64,000 nucleotides of DNA from CAWCJL01 sp963795775 (lineage in GTDB: Bacteria > Acidobacteriota > Terriglobia > Terriglobales > Acidobacteriaceae): the NCBI GenBank assembly GCA_963795775.1, contig CAWCJL010000002.1, positions 1 to 64,000 of the forward strand. Reading direction: 5' to 3'. The position numbers were made by a program, and so were the translations under genes. Within the stretch, counting starts at the first letter, position 1. Each line of letters opens with the position of its first letter. Below, in pieces: positions 50,522-58,415 of this stretch. The notes below the pieces were generated by a model. It saw nothing but the letters and a program-made list of their open reading frames with translations, did not search any database and was not told the DNA's origin.

Positions 50522-50962
50522 TCAAGACGATCCGCGAAATGCTTCGCTTTGCCGGATCGCTTCATAGGCGACGTTGATCGCCGCCAGTCTCTCTCCCGCC
50601 CAGGCACGCAGCTCTTCCGCCATGCCTTCCAACTTGTCCGGATGCCATTGCGCGACCGCATGACGATGCGCCCGCCGCACCTCCGCCTCCGTGGCAGAAA
50701 GCGGGAGCCGCAGCAATGCGTACGCCTCTTCCAGTGAAGGAAATGCGGCAGGTTCGTTGCCCCGTTCCCGCTTTTCCCCGCCAGGCGCCCCCGGCTTCGT
50801 TGCGCTTCTTCCCTGAGGTGGTGCAGCCTCCGCGGCTGGTCCCCGAGTGGCACGCCCACAGTGGGAGCAGGTCGTGCTCTCCGGACCAGTCACGCTGTAA
50901 CCGCAATGGAGGCATCGGCAACGGCGGTATTGGTACGGACGAAGGGCGCTGGCACTCACCAT
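50522..50962 (-). CDS. J-domain protein with N-terminal zinc ribbon
   Basis: 146 residues. The N-terminus has two Cys-x2-Cys pairs (CLHCGYS and CSHCGRA), a zinc ribbon. After a Pro/Gly-rich linker comes a J domain (about 75-140): EEAYALLRLPLSATEAEVRRAHRHAVAQWHPDK, with the HPD tripeptide that stimulates DnaK-type Hsp70 ATPase. It lacks the glycine-rich and client-binding parts of DnaJ, so it is a type III J protein that probably directs an Hsp70 to a specific target. ATG 50962 is the only start that keeps the zinc ribbon. Nothing nearby names the target. Confidence 0.82.
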   Translation of the reverse strand: MVSASALRPYQYRRCRCLHCGYSVTGPESTTCSHCGRATRGPAAEAAPPQGRSATKPGAPGGEKRERGNEPAAFPSLEEAYALLRLPLSATEAEVRRAHRHAVAQWHPDKLEGMAEELRAWAGERLAAINVAYEAIRQSEAFRGSS

Positions 50963-51084
50963 GGCCGGATACTATCTCGGGAGAAGTGAGGGTGCAGCAG
51001 CAAATCGGCAGTGCCACCACTCCGCGGTAATCGGGCGCTGCCGCGTTTGGGCGGATTCCCACAGGCGCCGGCCTCAAGTTTTGC

Positions 51085-52083
51085 CTAAGGCTGCCGAGCA
51101 GCCTCCTTGCCCCGTTGCTGATACCACTGCTGGTGCCATTTCCACGCCGACCCAATGATCGTGTCCAGGTCCGGATGCTGCGGCTTCCATCCCAGTTCGC
51201 GTTCGATCCGGGCAGAGCTGGCAATCAGCACCGCTGGATCGCCCAGGCGGCGGGGCATCATCTCCACCGGAATCGCGTGGCCGGTCACCCGGCGCGCAGC
51301 GTCCACCACCTCGCGCACGCTGAACCCTTTGCCATTGCCCAGGTTGTAAATCAAGCGCTCCTTCTGTTCGAGCGCGGTAAACGCCAGCAGGTGAGCCTCG
51401 GCCAGGTCCTCCACGTGGATGTAGTCGCGGATACACGTGCCGTCGGGTGTGGGGTAGTCCTGTCCGAAGATCTTGATACCGGCCCGGCGTCCCAGCGCGA
51501 CATCCAAAATAAGCGGAATCAGGTGCGACTCCGGTTCGTGCGCTTCCCCACGTCCTTCCGCTGCGCCCGCCACGTTGAAATAGCGCAGACTGGCATAATG
51601 CAGCCCGTGGATCCGGCTGATCCAGGGGAGCATGTATTCCACCAGCAACTTCGATTCGCCGTAGGCATTGGTCGGACGAAGCGGCGCGTCTTCCTCGATC
51701 GGTGTCTTTTCCGGCTCGCCATACACCGCCGCCGTTGAGGAGAACACCAGCCGCTTCACCCCGGTGGCGTGCATCGCTTCAAGCAGGCTTAAGGTAGAGG
51801 CCGTATTGTTGCGGAAGTAAAGCTCCGGTTTCTGCATGCTCTCGCCCGCCTCAATCAGCGCAGCAAAGTGCATGACGCCGTCCACCTTCTCGTCGCGCAG
51901 CAATTGCTCCAGTCGGGCGCGATCGGCGACATCTCCCTGGACGAACGTGGTGCCCGCCGGCACCAGCGAGCGATGCCCGTGAGAAAGATTGTCATAGACC
52001 ACCACCTGGTGTCCCGCAGCAAGAAGGCGCAAAGCCACCGTCCCACCAATGTACCCAGCACCACCGGTTACCAGAATCTTCAA
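51085..52083 (-). CDS. galE: UDP-glucose 4-epimerase
   Basis: 332 residues, extended short-chain dehydrogenase. NAD motif VTGGAGYIGGTVALRLLAAGHQVVVYDNLSHG, Ser/Thr in VFSSTAAVYG, catalytic Tyr-x3-Lys in NAYGESKLLVEYML, then FNVAGAAEGRGEAH, YPTPDGTCIRDYIHVEDLAEAH and YNLGNGKGFSVREVV, all typical of GalE. It interconverts UDP-glucose and UDP-galactose for galactose use and polysaccharide synthesis; it could serve the alpha-galactosidase at 54, although it is 50 kb away. No adjacent gal gene is present. Confidence 0.92.
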   Translation of the reverse strand: MKILVTGGAGYIGGTVALRLLAAGHQVVVYDNLSHGHRSLVPAGTTFVQGDVADRARLEQLLRDEKVDGVMHFAALIEAGESMQKPELYFRNNTASTLSLLEAMHATGVKRLVFSSTAAVYGEPEKTPIEEDAPLRPTNAYGESKLLVEYMLPWISRIHGLHYASLRYFNVAGAAEGRGEAHEPESHLIPLILDVALGRRAGIKIFGQDYPTPDGTCIRDYIHVEDLAEAHLLAFTALEQKERLIYNLGNGKGFSVREVVDAARRVTGHAIPVEMMPRRLGDPAVLIASSARIERELGWKPQHPDLDTIIGSAWKWHQQWYQQRGKEAARQP

Positions 52084-52574
52084 GTTTCCTCCTATTTCCT
52101 AGTAAATCGCCACATATGCCCATTACTGAACGTCATTGGCCTATGGAGATTGCATGAAAAGAGCAACCAAAGCCCTTCTCCCCCACGTCCCACCCCGGTA
52201 TCATGGAAGTGGGCTTAAGTTAAGCCCGAGTGAAGACGACGTGTTTGCCTCATCCGCCGCTCACCGGCAAAGTCCGGCGCAGAACTCGAGTGTAGGGGCA
52301 GCAGTTGACAAGGTACAGAACCTACACCTCCGTCCCCGGCTCGCACCACTTTCGGGGTACTGCTTTCCAATTTGGTTCTGGGCTATCGTTTGATCACTCG
52401 CAGGTACTTTCGTACCAGCGCTTACAGGAGAAGAATTGCCAACCGTGAGAGCCTAACAGGTTCGGCAATCTGGCGACAGAAACAGAGCTTTTGCAAACCG
52501 CCGGGCTGGCTTCTGCGTCTGTACAGTGCTGAAGCGCGCGATGCGGGTCAACCACTGATTGGGTAGGATTACAT
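52084..52574. other. 491-base gene-free stretch between galE and tonB
   Basis: No credible gene. It is more AT-rich than the surroundings and must contain divergent promoters for galE and tonB. A perfect TTGACA occurs at 52306-52311 but lacks a good -10 at 16-18 bases. A GGGCTTAAGTTAAGCCC inverted repeat (52211-52227) is a possible operator or small hairpin. Confidence 0.45.
52211..52227. promoter_or_regulatory. GGGCTTAA/TTAAGCCC palindrome upstream of tonB
   Basis: GGGCTTAA-G-TTAAGCCC is a perfect 8-bp inverted repeat around a single base in the galE-tonB gap, about 350 bases before tonB. The shape suits a dimeric repressor better than a terminator, because the loop is too short to fold. 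No regulator can be assigned. Confidence 0.4.
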
Positions 52575-53654
52575 ATGCCGACGGAAAATCTCTCAATAAG
52601 CAAAAATTTCGGGTTGTTGGAAGTGGAAGAGGGCCGGTGGCGCTCCTTCGGCGCCAGCATGATCACCAACGTGGCAATCGTGGCCTTTCTGCTCGCAGTC
52701 ACGATCGCACATCACCAGGTGGTGGTCAGGCACATGCAGGCTGCCGAACTCCTTCTTCCCGTAGAGGTCGCGCCGCCCCCGCCCAAAGTGGAAGTGCCCA
52801 AGGTCAAGATCGTGGCGCCCCCCAAGGTGGAGATCGCCAAGCTCGAGCCGCCCAAGATCGTGATCCCCAAGCCGGAGATCGAGCCGCCCAAGCCGGTAAA
52901 GCTGGACACGCCCAAGCCGATCCCGGTGATTCCGCCGGCTCCGCCCAAGGCGGTCGCGCCTCCTCCTGCCCCCAAGGTGGGCATGTTTGAGAGCGCCAAG
53001 CCGACCACCGTGGCCAACAACATGAACAAGCCTTCCGTGAAGTCCGGCGGCTTCGGCGATCCGGTCGGCGTGACCGCCAACCCGAACGCGAATCGTGCTG
53101 CCAACATCGCGGCCGTGGGCGCATTCAACAACGCGCCTGGCGTGGCGGTAGGCGCCGGTGCAGCGCGGCACGGCAATGTGCAGGGAGTTTCCTTCGGCGC
53201 CGGTGTAGCGAATGGCGTACCGGGCGGCACCAGCAAGGGTACGATCGCCTCTGCCGGCTTCGCCAATGGCGTCGTGGGTGGCACGCCGGGTGGTACAGGG
53301 CACGGCCAGGTGGGCAACACCGGCTTCGGCTCTGGCGGCATCGGTGGCAAGGGCGTGCAGGTGGCGCAGAACAACGCCGAACCGGCCTTCGTCCCCCCTG
53401 TCGTCCTCTCTGAGCCCAAGGCGCAGTACACCGCCGACGCGCAGCAAGCTCGCATTCAGGGTGAGGTCACGCTGCAGGTACGTTTCCTGGCCAGCGGCCA
53501 GGTGGAAGTTCTGCGGGTTGTGAACGGTCTCGGCCACGGCCTTGACGAACAGGCCAAGCACGTTGCCGAGAACATCCGCTTCAAGCCGGCACTGCGCAAC
53601 GGGCAGCCGGTAGACCACACTACGCTCATCCACGTCACCTTCCAGTTGGCGTAA
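52575..53654 (+). CDS. TonB-family energy transducer
   Basis: 359 residues. A cytosolic start of about 30 residues and one membrane helix (MITNVAIVAFLLAVTIAHH) anchor the protein. The periplasmic part is Pro/Lys-rich (PPPPKVEVPKVKIVAPPKVE, PKPIPVIPPAPPKAV), then Gly/Ala/Val-rich with degenerate repeats (GVSFGAGVANGVPGGTSKG, GFANGVVGGTPGGTGHGQVG) between about 160 and 260. The C-terminal TonB domain follows: ARIQGEVTLQVRFLASGQVEVLRVVNGLGHGLDEQA, NIRFKPALRNGQPVDHTTLIHVTFQL. It transmits proton-motive energy to outer-membrane receptors such as the one at 3578. No exbB/exbD is adjacent. The Gly-rich section replaces what in most TonB proteins is an extended Pro-rich rod. Confidence 0.87.
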   Translation: MPTENLSISKNFGLLEVEEGRWRSFGASMITNVAIVAFLLAVTIAHHQVVVRHMQAAELLLPVEVAPPPPKVEVPKVKIVAPPKVEIAKLEPPKIVIPKPEIEPPKPVKLDTPKPIPVIPPAPPKAVAPPPAPKVGMFESAKPTTVANNMNKPSVKSGGFGDPVGVTANPNANRAANIAAVGAFNNAPGVAVGAGAARHGNVQGVSFGAGVANGVPGGTSKGTIASAGFANGVVGGTPGGTGHGQVGNTGFGSGGIGGKGVQVAQNNAEPAFVPPVVLSEPKAQYTADAQQARIQGEVTLQVRFLASGQVEVLRVVNGLGHGLDEQAKHVAENIRFKPALRNGQPVDHTTLIHVTFQLA

Positions 53655-53754
53655 GGATGCCTGCCCTTCGGGGAATGCCGTAATTCGGAACCGGAACGGT
53701 TCTGTGATCTGTAAAGTACAGTGCAAGAAGCAGTCAGAGGATGAGGAGCTGGAA

Positions 53755-55566
53755 ATGAACCTGCGGAACGTTTGGATGACAACCCTGCTTTTGACGCTTG
53801 GCGTCACAGGCGCTCAGGCGAAAAAGAAGGAGAAGTTCGCTCCTCCTCAGGCGCTTACCCCCGAGCAGAATGCCCTGGTACAGAAGGCGATTGCTACAGA
53901 AAAGGTGACGATCAAGTCCATTCAGCAGAAATCGCCACTGGTGCAGACGTACATCCAGAACATGAAGGGCGACCCCAAGCTCTACGCCGTTCCCGTTTCG
54001 GACCAGTACTTTCTGAACCGGGTAGACTTCGGTAAGAGCTTCTACGGCAAATCGTACGCCACGGATGGCAGCAGCTCCGGTTCGGCGCACGGCCTGTTCA
54101 AGGGCTCGATCGCCGCGCTGGACAACCTGACCAAGAGCCTCCTGCCGGGTGGCGTGCGCTACGTGCCGGATGGCTTCCTGGGGATGATGTTCATCGACCC
54201 CACCAGCTTCGACCAGCAGCACTATGATTTCGCGTTCGTGCGCAAGGCCTTCCTCGGCTCCGTCCGCACCGACGTGTTCGACGTGCACCCCAAGGGCGGC
54301 CTGGGTGCCGGTCGCTTTACCGGCCGTATCTGGGTCGACGATGACACCGGCAACGTGGTCCGCTTCAACGGCACGTACACCGGCAGCGACATGGAAGACA
54401 AGAACTCGGACGGCGAGTACTTCCACTTCGACAGCTGGCGCCAGAACCTGCAGCCCGGCATGTGGCTCCCCGTCGGCGTCTACGTCGAGGAGACTTCGAA
54501 GAAGGACAAGGAACACCCGGTCGCCTTCAAGGCGCAGACCTCGATCTGGGGCTACTCGCTCAAGATTCCGACGCGCCAGACCGATAATGAATCCATCAAG
54601 ATCGATGACGTCACCGACCAGAGCGGCAACGCCGAGGACGTGAGCCCTCTCCAGGCCCAGCGCGAATGGATCTCGCAGGCTGAGGAGAACGTGCTCGATC
54701 GTCTGACTCAGGCCGGTCTGCTTGCAGCGCCCAGCGATTTCGACAAGATCCTCGAAACCGTGACCAACAACATCATCATCGGCAACAACATCCAGCTCGC
54801 CGCGCCGGTACACTGCCGCGTCATGCTGACCACCCCGCTTGAGTCGATCGCGGTCGGCAATACGATCGTGCTGAGCAAGGGCCTGGTGGACACGTTACCC
54901 TCCGAAGAGTCACTGGCAGCAGTACTATCGTTTCAGCTGGCCCACATTGTTCTGGGGCATCATATCGATACGCGGTATGCGTTCAATGACCGGCTGCTCT
55001 TCCCCGATGAGTCGGCCTTCGAGCGCATCCACATGCAGCACACCGAGACGGATGACGTAGACGCTGCCAAGAAGGCAGTAGCTCTGCTCGACGGCTCGGT
55101 TTACAAGGACAAGGTCGGCAACGCTGGTCTCTATTTCAAGCAGCTTCAGGATCGGGAAAAGGAACTCACGTCTCTGAATACGCCGCGTCTGGGAGATTCG
55201 CTCTTGAATAGCGCTGGTGAGCCCTGGCTGGTGGCCATTGAAAAGCGTGCGCCGAAGTTGGACATCGACAAGCTTGACCAGATCGCAGCCCTGCCCCTGG
55301 GCAGCCAGTTGCGCATCGATGCCTGGGATGACAAGGTGTATCGCTTGAATGCCAAGCCGGTTCCGCTTCTGAATGCGCGCGACAAAATGCCATTCGAGTT
55401 GACTCCGGTATACTACAGGCTCACTCGGTACGATCAGTCGCAGACGCAGCAGGCGTCTGGCAGCAGTGGGGAGGCAGCAAGCTCCCAATCGGCGGCACAG
55501 ACTGGGCAGGCGGCGTCACAGCCCGACCAGGCGAGCGCGCAGCCGGCAGCACCACCACAGCAATAA
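53755..55566 (+). CDS. M48-like protein with degenerate zinc site
   Basis: 603 residues, ATG 53755 with GAGGAG 8 bases upstream. Signal peptide MNLRNVWMTTLLLTLGVTGAQA. The N-terminal ~290 residues form an unnamed domain (MKGDPKLYAVPVSDQYFLNRV, GGVRYVPDGFLGMMFIDPTSFD, GAGRFTGRIWVDDDTGNVVRFNGTY). The C-terminal part resembles M48 peptidases: VHCRVMLTTPLESIAVGNTIVLSKGLVDTLPSEESLAAVLSFQLAHIVLGHH. The family's HExxH motif is here F393-Q394-L-A-H397, so the first zinc-binding His and the catalytic Glu are both lost. A Gln/Ala/Ser-rich low-complexity tail ends the protein. It is probably a non-catalytic relative working as a binding or regulatory protein. It lies 100 bases after tonB, possibly in the same transcript. 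Confidence 0.72.
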   Translation: MNLRNVWMTTLLLTLGVTGAQAKKKEKFAPPQALTPEQNALVQKAIATEKVTIKSIQQKSPLVQTYIQNMKGDPKLYAVPVSDQYFLNRVDFGKSFYGKSYATDGSSSGSAHGLFKGSIAALDNLTKSLLPGGVRYVPDGFLGMMFIDPTSFDQQHYDFAFVRKAFLGSVRTDVFDVHPKGGLGAGRFTGRIWVDDDTGNVVRFNGTYTGSDMEDKNSDGEYFHFDSWRQNLQPGMWLPVGVYVEETSKKDKEHPVAFKAQTSIWGYSLKIPTRQTDNESIKIDDVTDQSGNAEDVSPLQAQREWISQAEENVLDRLTQAGLLAAPSDFDKILETVTNNIIIGNNIQLAAPVHCRVMLTTPLESIAVGNTIVLSKGLVDTLPSEESLAAVLSFQLAHIVLGHHIDTRYAFNDRLLFPDESAFERIHMQHTETDDVDAAKKAVALLDGSVYKDKVGNAGLYFKQLQDREKELTSLNTPRLGDSLLNSAGEPWLVAIEKRAPKLDIDKLDQIAALPLGSQLRIDAWDDKVYRLNAKPVPLLNARDKMPFELTPVYYRLTRYDQSQTQQASGSSGEAASSQSAAQTGQAASQPDQASAQPAAPPQQ

Positions 55567-55693
55567 AGGCATGTGCAGGGCCTGAGAACTCAACCAGAGA
55601 GAGTTCGCAGTAACAATCAATGTCCCGGAGGCGGGTCTCTCAACCGCCCGCCTTCCGTGTACCTCTGGAATTCAGCTTTTCGAGAGATATCCA

Positions 55694-56254
55694 GTGTTGA
55701 AAAAATATCTTCTGCTCACCAGCCTCCTTCTGCTTCCTGCCGCAACATATGCACAAGTGGTCGCGGCTGGCCGAGGTGGCAATCAGCAGTTATTTGTGGG
55801 CGGTTTTTTTTCGAACTTCGCACCCGACTATGGCTGGCAGCGCCTGGACGGCATCGGCGCTTTCGTGGACTACAACGTGACGCCTCGATTCGGGGCAGAG
55901 GCCGAGGCCCGGTCGCTGCGCATCCACCAATTGGCCGAAATCCACGAAGACACCTATCTGGTCGGCCCCAAGTTCAACTACCACCGCCGTCGCTTCACCT
56001 TTTACGGCAAGGGTCTGCTTGGCGTAGGTGAGTTCAATTTCCCGGAAAGCATCGCGCACGGCGGCTATTTCGCTGTAGGGCTGGGCGGAGGTGTGGACTA
56101 CCGGCTGTCTCGCCGCTGGTTTGCTCGCGGTGAGTACGAATATCAGATGTGGCCTGGCTTCGTCGGTCCGCCCGATGCTCCGAGCACCGAGAATCGCCCC
56201 AACGGCCTTACCCCGAACGGCTTCAGCGTCGGCCTCTCCTATCGCATCTTCTAG
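55694..56254 (+). CDS. small outer-membrane beta-barrel protein
   Basis: 186 residues; GTG 55694 (TTG 55697 also possible) leads into a signal peptide (KKYLLLTSLLLLPAATYA-QV). The mature part has alternating hydrophobic strands and ends in a terminal Phe (FSVGLSYRIF), as in OmpA/OmpW-like eight-stranded barrels: GIGAFVDYNVTPRFGAEAEARSL, TYLVGPKFNYHRRRFTFYGKGLLG, YFAVGLGGGVDYRLSRRWFARGEYEYQMW. No ligand can be predicted. It follows the M48-like gene after 127 bases and a terminator follows its stop. A similar protein is encoded on the other strand at 56605-57204. Confidence 0.8.
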   Translation: MLKKYLLLTSLLLLPAATYAQVVAAGRGGNQQLFVGGFFSNFAPDYGWQRLDGIGAFVDYNVTPRFGAEAEARSLRIHQLAEIHEDTYLVGPKFNYHRRRFTFYGKGLLGVGEFNFPESIAHGGYFAVGLGGGVDYRLSRRWFARGEYEYQMWPGFVGPPDAPSTENRPNGLTPNGFSVGLSYRIF

Positions 56255-56281
56255 CGCTGGAAGAGTGTTCCAGCGGTGCCA

Positions 56282-56313
56282 GGCCCCGGATCTTCCGAGG
56301 GCCCTTTCTTTTT
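56282..56313 (+). terminator. rho-independent terminator after the barrel gene
   Basis: Stem GGCCCCGGA / TCCGAGGGCC (56282-56290 and 56294-56303, one bulged A) with a 3-base loop, followed by CTTTCTTTTT. Placed 27 bases after the stop codon. Confidence 0.82.
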
Positions 56314-56557
56314 GCCGAGCCCTGCGTTCCAAGCCTTCACCAAAGGGCCGCTTCCCTTCCCCGCGGCCACAGAACGGCTCAGCCATGCGAGAGCTGCGCC
56401 GCCCTTGCACGCAACAGGGTGGCGCAATGATCGCGCCCGCAAGCGGCCCAGCACCCGCGGCCGGGATTTCATGTAAACGGAAGCCGGGCGGAAGCCGGAG
56501 ACAAGAAAAAACACGCAGCCTATGCAAAGAATACGCCGCGCAGTGCGCGGCCCTACA

Positions 56558-56595
56558 GGACGGCAGCGGTGCGCAGGGCCGCGCGGCTGCCGTCC
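56558..56595 (-). terminator. terminator-like hairpin after the minus-strand barrel gene
   Basis: Perfect 10-bp arms GGACGGCAGC (56558-56567) and GCTGCCGTCC (56586-56595) with an 18-base loop, starting 10 bases beyond the stop of the minus-strand gene. No T-run, so strength is uncertain. Confidence 0.6.
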
Positions 56596-56604
56596 CTCAC
56601 TTGT

Positions 56605-57204
56605 CTAGAAGTGGTACGCAATGCCCACAGCCGGGTTCGAAACATTTCCCCAGCGGTTGGTGCGGATGCTGACGTCGCCGAAGTTCGGCGCCTTCACGAC
56701 GATGCCGCGGTACTCCGCCCGGATATCGAAGCTCGGGCTGATCTCGTACGCAATACCTCCCCCATACAGCGCGCCAATGCTGGTCGTGCGCGTCTTGTCC
56801 AGTATCTGCGTGCCGAAGTCATCGATCGGCGAGAACAGGTAGGCGCCCACGCCGCCTTCAAGGAACGGGTTGAACTTGCGAAAGGTGAAGTTGAATACAT
56901 AAGCGACCGAAACCTCCTGCAAGCGCGCATGCACGCCCACGTTGGGCAGTGAGCTCGTCGTGAAGTGATCCGTGTACTGGGAATACTGGTAGTTCGCTTC
57001 CGCCGCGCTGCGGGGCGTGAGCATGTAGCGGTAACTGGCGAGCACACCCACGCCAGTATCCGGCGAACGATGCACGCCGTTGGCGCTGGCATAGGGCTGA
57101 AAGACGCCCGTGGCGCTGGCGCTGACATCCTGGCGGCTTTCCTGGGCAAAGCTCACCGCAGCCGTCAGTGGCAGCAGCAGAAACAACAGCAAACATTTCT
57201 TCAT
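56605..57204 (-). CDS. outer-membrane beta-barrel protein
   Basis: 199 residues, ATG 57204. Signal peptide MKKCLLLFLLLPLTAAVSFA-QE. The barrel reads ASYRYMLTPRSAAEANYQYSQ, VSVAYVFNFTFRKFNPFLEGG, IGALYGGGIAYEISPSFDIRAEYRG and ends VGIAYHF with the terminal Phe needed for outer-membrane assembly. It belongs with OmpA/OmpX-like barrels common in acidobacteria. It faces the barrel gene at 55694 and shares its general layout (signal, strands, terminal Phe), though the sequences differ. The 165 bases between its start and the LysR gene hold no gene. Confidence 0.8.
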   Translation of the reverse strand: MKKCLLLFLLLPLTAAVSFAQESRQDVSASATGVFQPYASANGVHRSPDTGVGVLASYRYMLTPRSAAEANYQYSQYTDHFTTSSLPNVGVHARLQEVSVAYVFNFTFRKFNPFLEGGVGAYLFSPIDDFGTQILDKTRTTSIGALYGGGIAYEISPSFDIRAEYRGIVVKAPNFGDVSIRTNRWGNVSNPAVGIAYHF

Positions 57205-57369
57205 TCGGTCCTGAACCTCATGCCTGTGTGGACGCCGCAGCATGGCCGCGCCCGGCTACGGACGCTCAAAGTCCCTGCAGGATGGCCCTCGGCTAGTCTG
57301 TGGCAATTGTACCTGCGCCGCGGCCTCGAAGCGACTGCGTGGGGCTAACACGCGGCCGCGCTGTTTGCA

Positions 57370-58284
57370 TCACTCCGGCTGAAAATGAAACGGAGCGCGC
57401 TTTTCCGCCGCGCACGCCCGCACCGTTTTCAGGAAGGCCACTGCGGCGTAAGACAGTGCGGTCCTGGTCCGGTGCACCAATCGCAGATGCCGCTCGATCT
57501 TCAACTCCGGGACCGGCACCTTCACCAGTTCCCCGATTTCCAGCTCACGCGCCGCGGCCAGCGCAGGCACCAGCGCAACCCCGTTGCCCAGCGCGACAAA
57601 GCGCTTCACCGCCTCGATGCTCGGCAGCTCAACGCCAATGTTCAAAGGTGTTCCGTGCCGGTCAAAGGCTTCGATCACCTGGCGGCGTAGCGGCGAAGGC
57701 ACGTTGTGCGCCACGAACGACTCCGCTCCCAGGTCCGCGATGCGCACACGCTTGCGCCGCGCCAGCGCATGCCCTGGGCTCATCACCAGCGCCAGCTCAT
57801 CGGTGTACACCACAATCGAGCGAAACTCCTCCTCGTTGGGGCGGAAGGACAACACGCCCATCTCCGCAGACCGCGCCAGCAGGTCCTTCGGAATGTTGCT
57901 GGCCAGCGACCGCTGCACGGTCACGGTGATTTGCGGCAGCTGCTCGCGAAAGCGATCCAGCACCGGCAGCAGGTACAGGCAGGTGTACTCGTTCGCTGCC
58001 AGCGTAAGCCTGCCCCGTTCGAGAGAACGCAGTTCGGCGACGGCGCTGGCCGCCTCTTCGCGCATGTGCAGCAGGCGCCGCGCGTAGTCGCGCAGCACCT
58101 CTCCGGCGGCCGTGAGTGTCGCCTCGCGCAGCGCACGCTCAAACAGCACCTCGCCAATGTCCGCCTCAAGCTTCTGGATCACCTGGCTGACGGCCGGCTG
58201 GGTGCGGCCCAGCCGCTGCGCAGCGCGGGAAAAGCTGCGCTCTTCCGCCACCGCGAGAAAGGCTTCAAGCTGCGCCAGTTCCAT
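57370..58284 (-). CDS. LysR-family transcriptional regulator
   Basis: 304 residues. ATG 58284 has a strong GGAGGG 4-9 bases upstream; an ATG at 58305 lacks one. Winged helix-turn-helix: MELAQLEAFLAVAEERSFSRAAQRLGRTQPAVSQVIQKLEADIGEVLFER. The effector domain follows from about residue 90 (LTLAANEYTCLYLLPVLDRFREQ, MGVLSFRPNEEEFRSIVVYTDELALVMSPGHALA, ALGNGVALVPALAAARELE), typical of LysR sensors; it resembles CysB/CbbR-like relatives. It is divergent from leuA across a 131-base gap, so it probably controls the leucine operon, perhaps sensing a pathway intermediate such as 2-isopropylmalate. The effector is inference. Confidence 0.88.
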   Translation of the reverse strand: MELAQLEAFLAVAEERSFSRAAQRLGRTQPAVSQVIQKLEADIGEVLFERALREATLTAAGEVLRDYARRLLHMREEAASAVAELRSLERGRLTLAANEYTCLYLLPVLDRFREQLPQITVTVQRSLASNIPKDLLARSAEMGVLSFRPNEEEFRSIVVYTDELALVMSPGHALARRKRVRIADLGAESFVAHNVPSPLRRQVIEAFDRHGTPLNIGVELPSIEAVKRFVALGNGVALVPALAAARELEIGELVKVPVPELKIERHLRLVHRTRTALSYAAVAFLKTVRACAAEKRAPFHFQPE

Positions 58285-58324
58285 CTTCCCTCCTTCCGGG
58301 AGCAATCTCCCGTATTAGCCATGC

Positions 58325-58348
58325 TTATAACTCCGAGAAGAATTATAA
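58325..58348. promoter_or_regulatory. candidate LysR operator between the regulator and leuA
   Basis: TTATAA (58325-58330) and TTATAA (58343-58348) are separated by 12 bases, a symmetric AT-rich site in GC-rich DNA. T-N11-A-like half-sites of this kind are typical for LysR proteins. It lies between the divergent start codons, about 40 bases from the regulator and 68 bases from leuA. Confidence 0.45.
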
Positions 58349-58415
58349 CTTTGCTTTATGAACCCCAACCGTTTCACACTATAGGGGACGCGCTCTTCTG
58401 GAGGAACACGGGTCG

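Larger units (their letters stand above)
56255..56604. other. 350-base stretch between convergent barrel genes
   Basis: Contains the hairpin GCTGGAA-GAGTG-TTCCAGC (56256-56274), the terminator at 56282-56313 and the hairpin at 56558-56595. The centre (56320-56550) shows no credible gene. Confidence 0.55.

Noticed and set aside
52306..52334. TTGACA promoter before tonB
   Set aside because: No acceptable -10 hexamer at 16-18 bases, and it is about 260 bases from the start codon.
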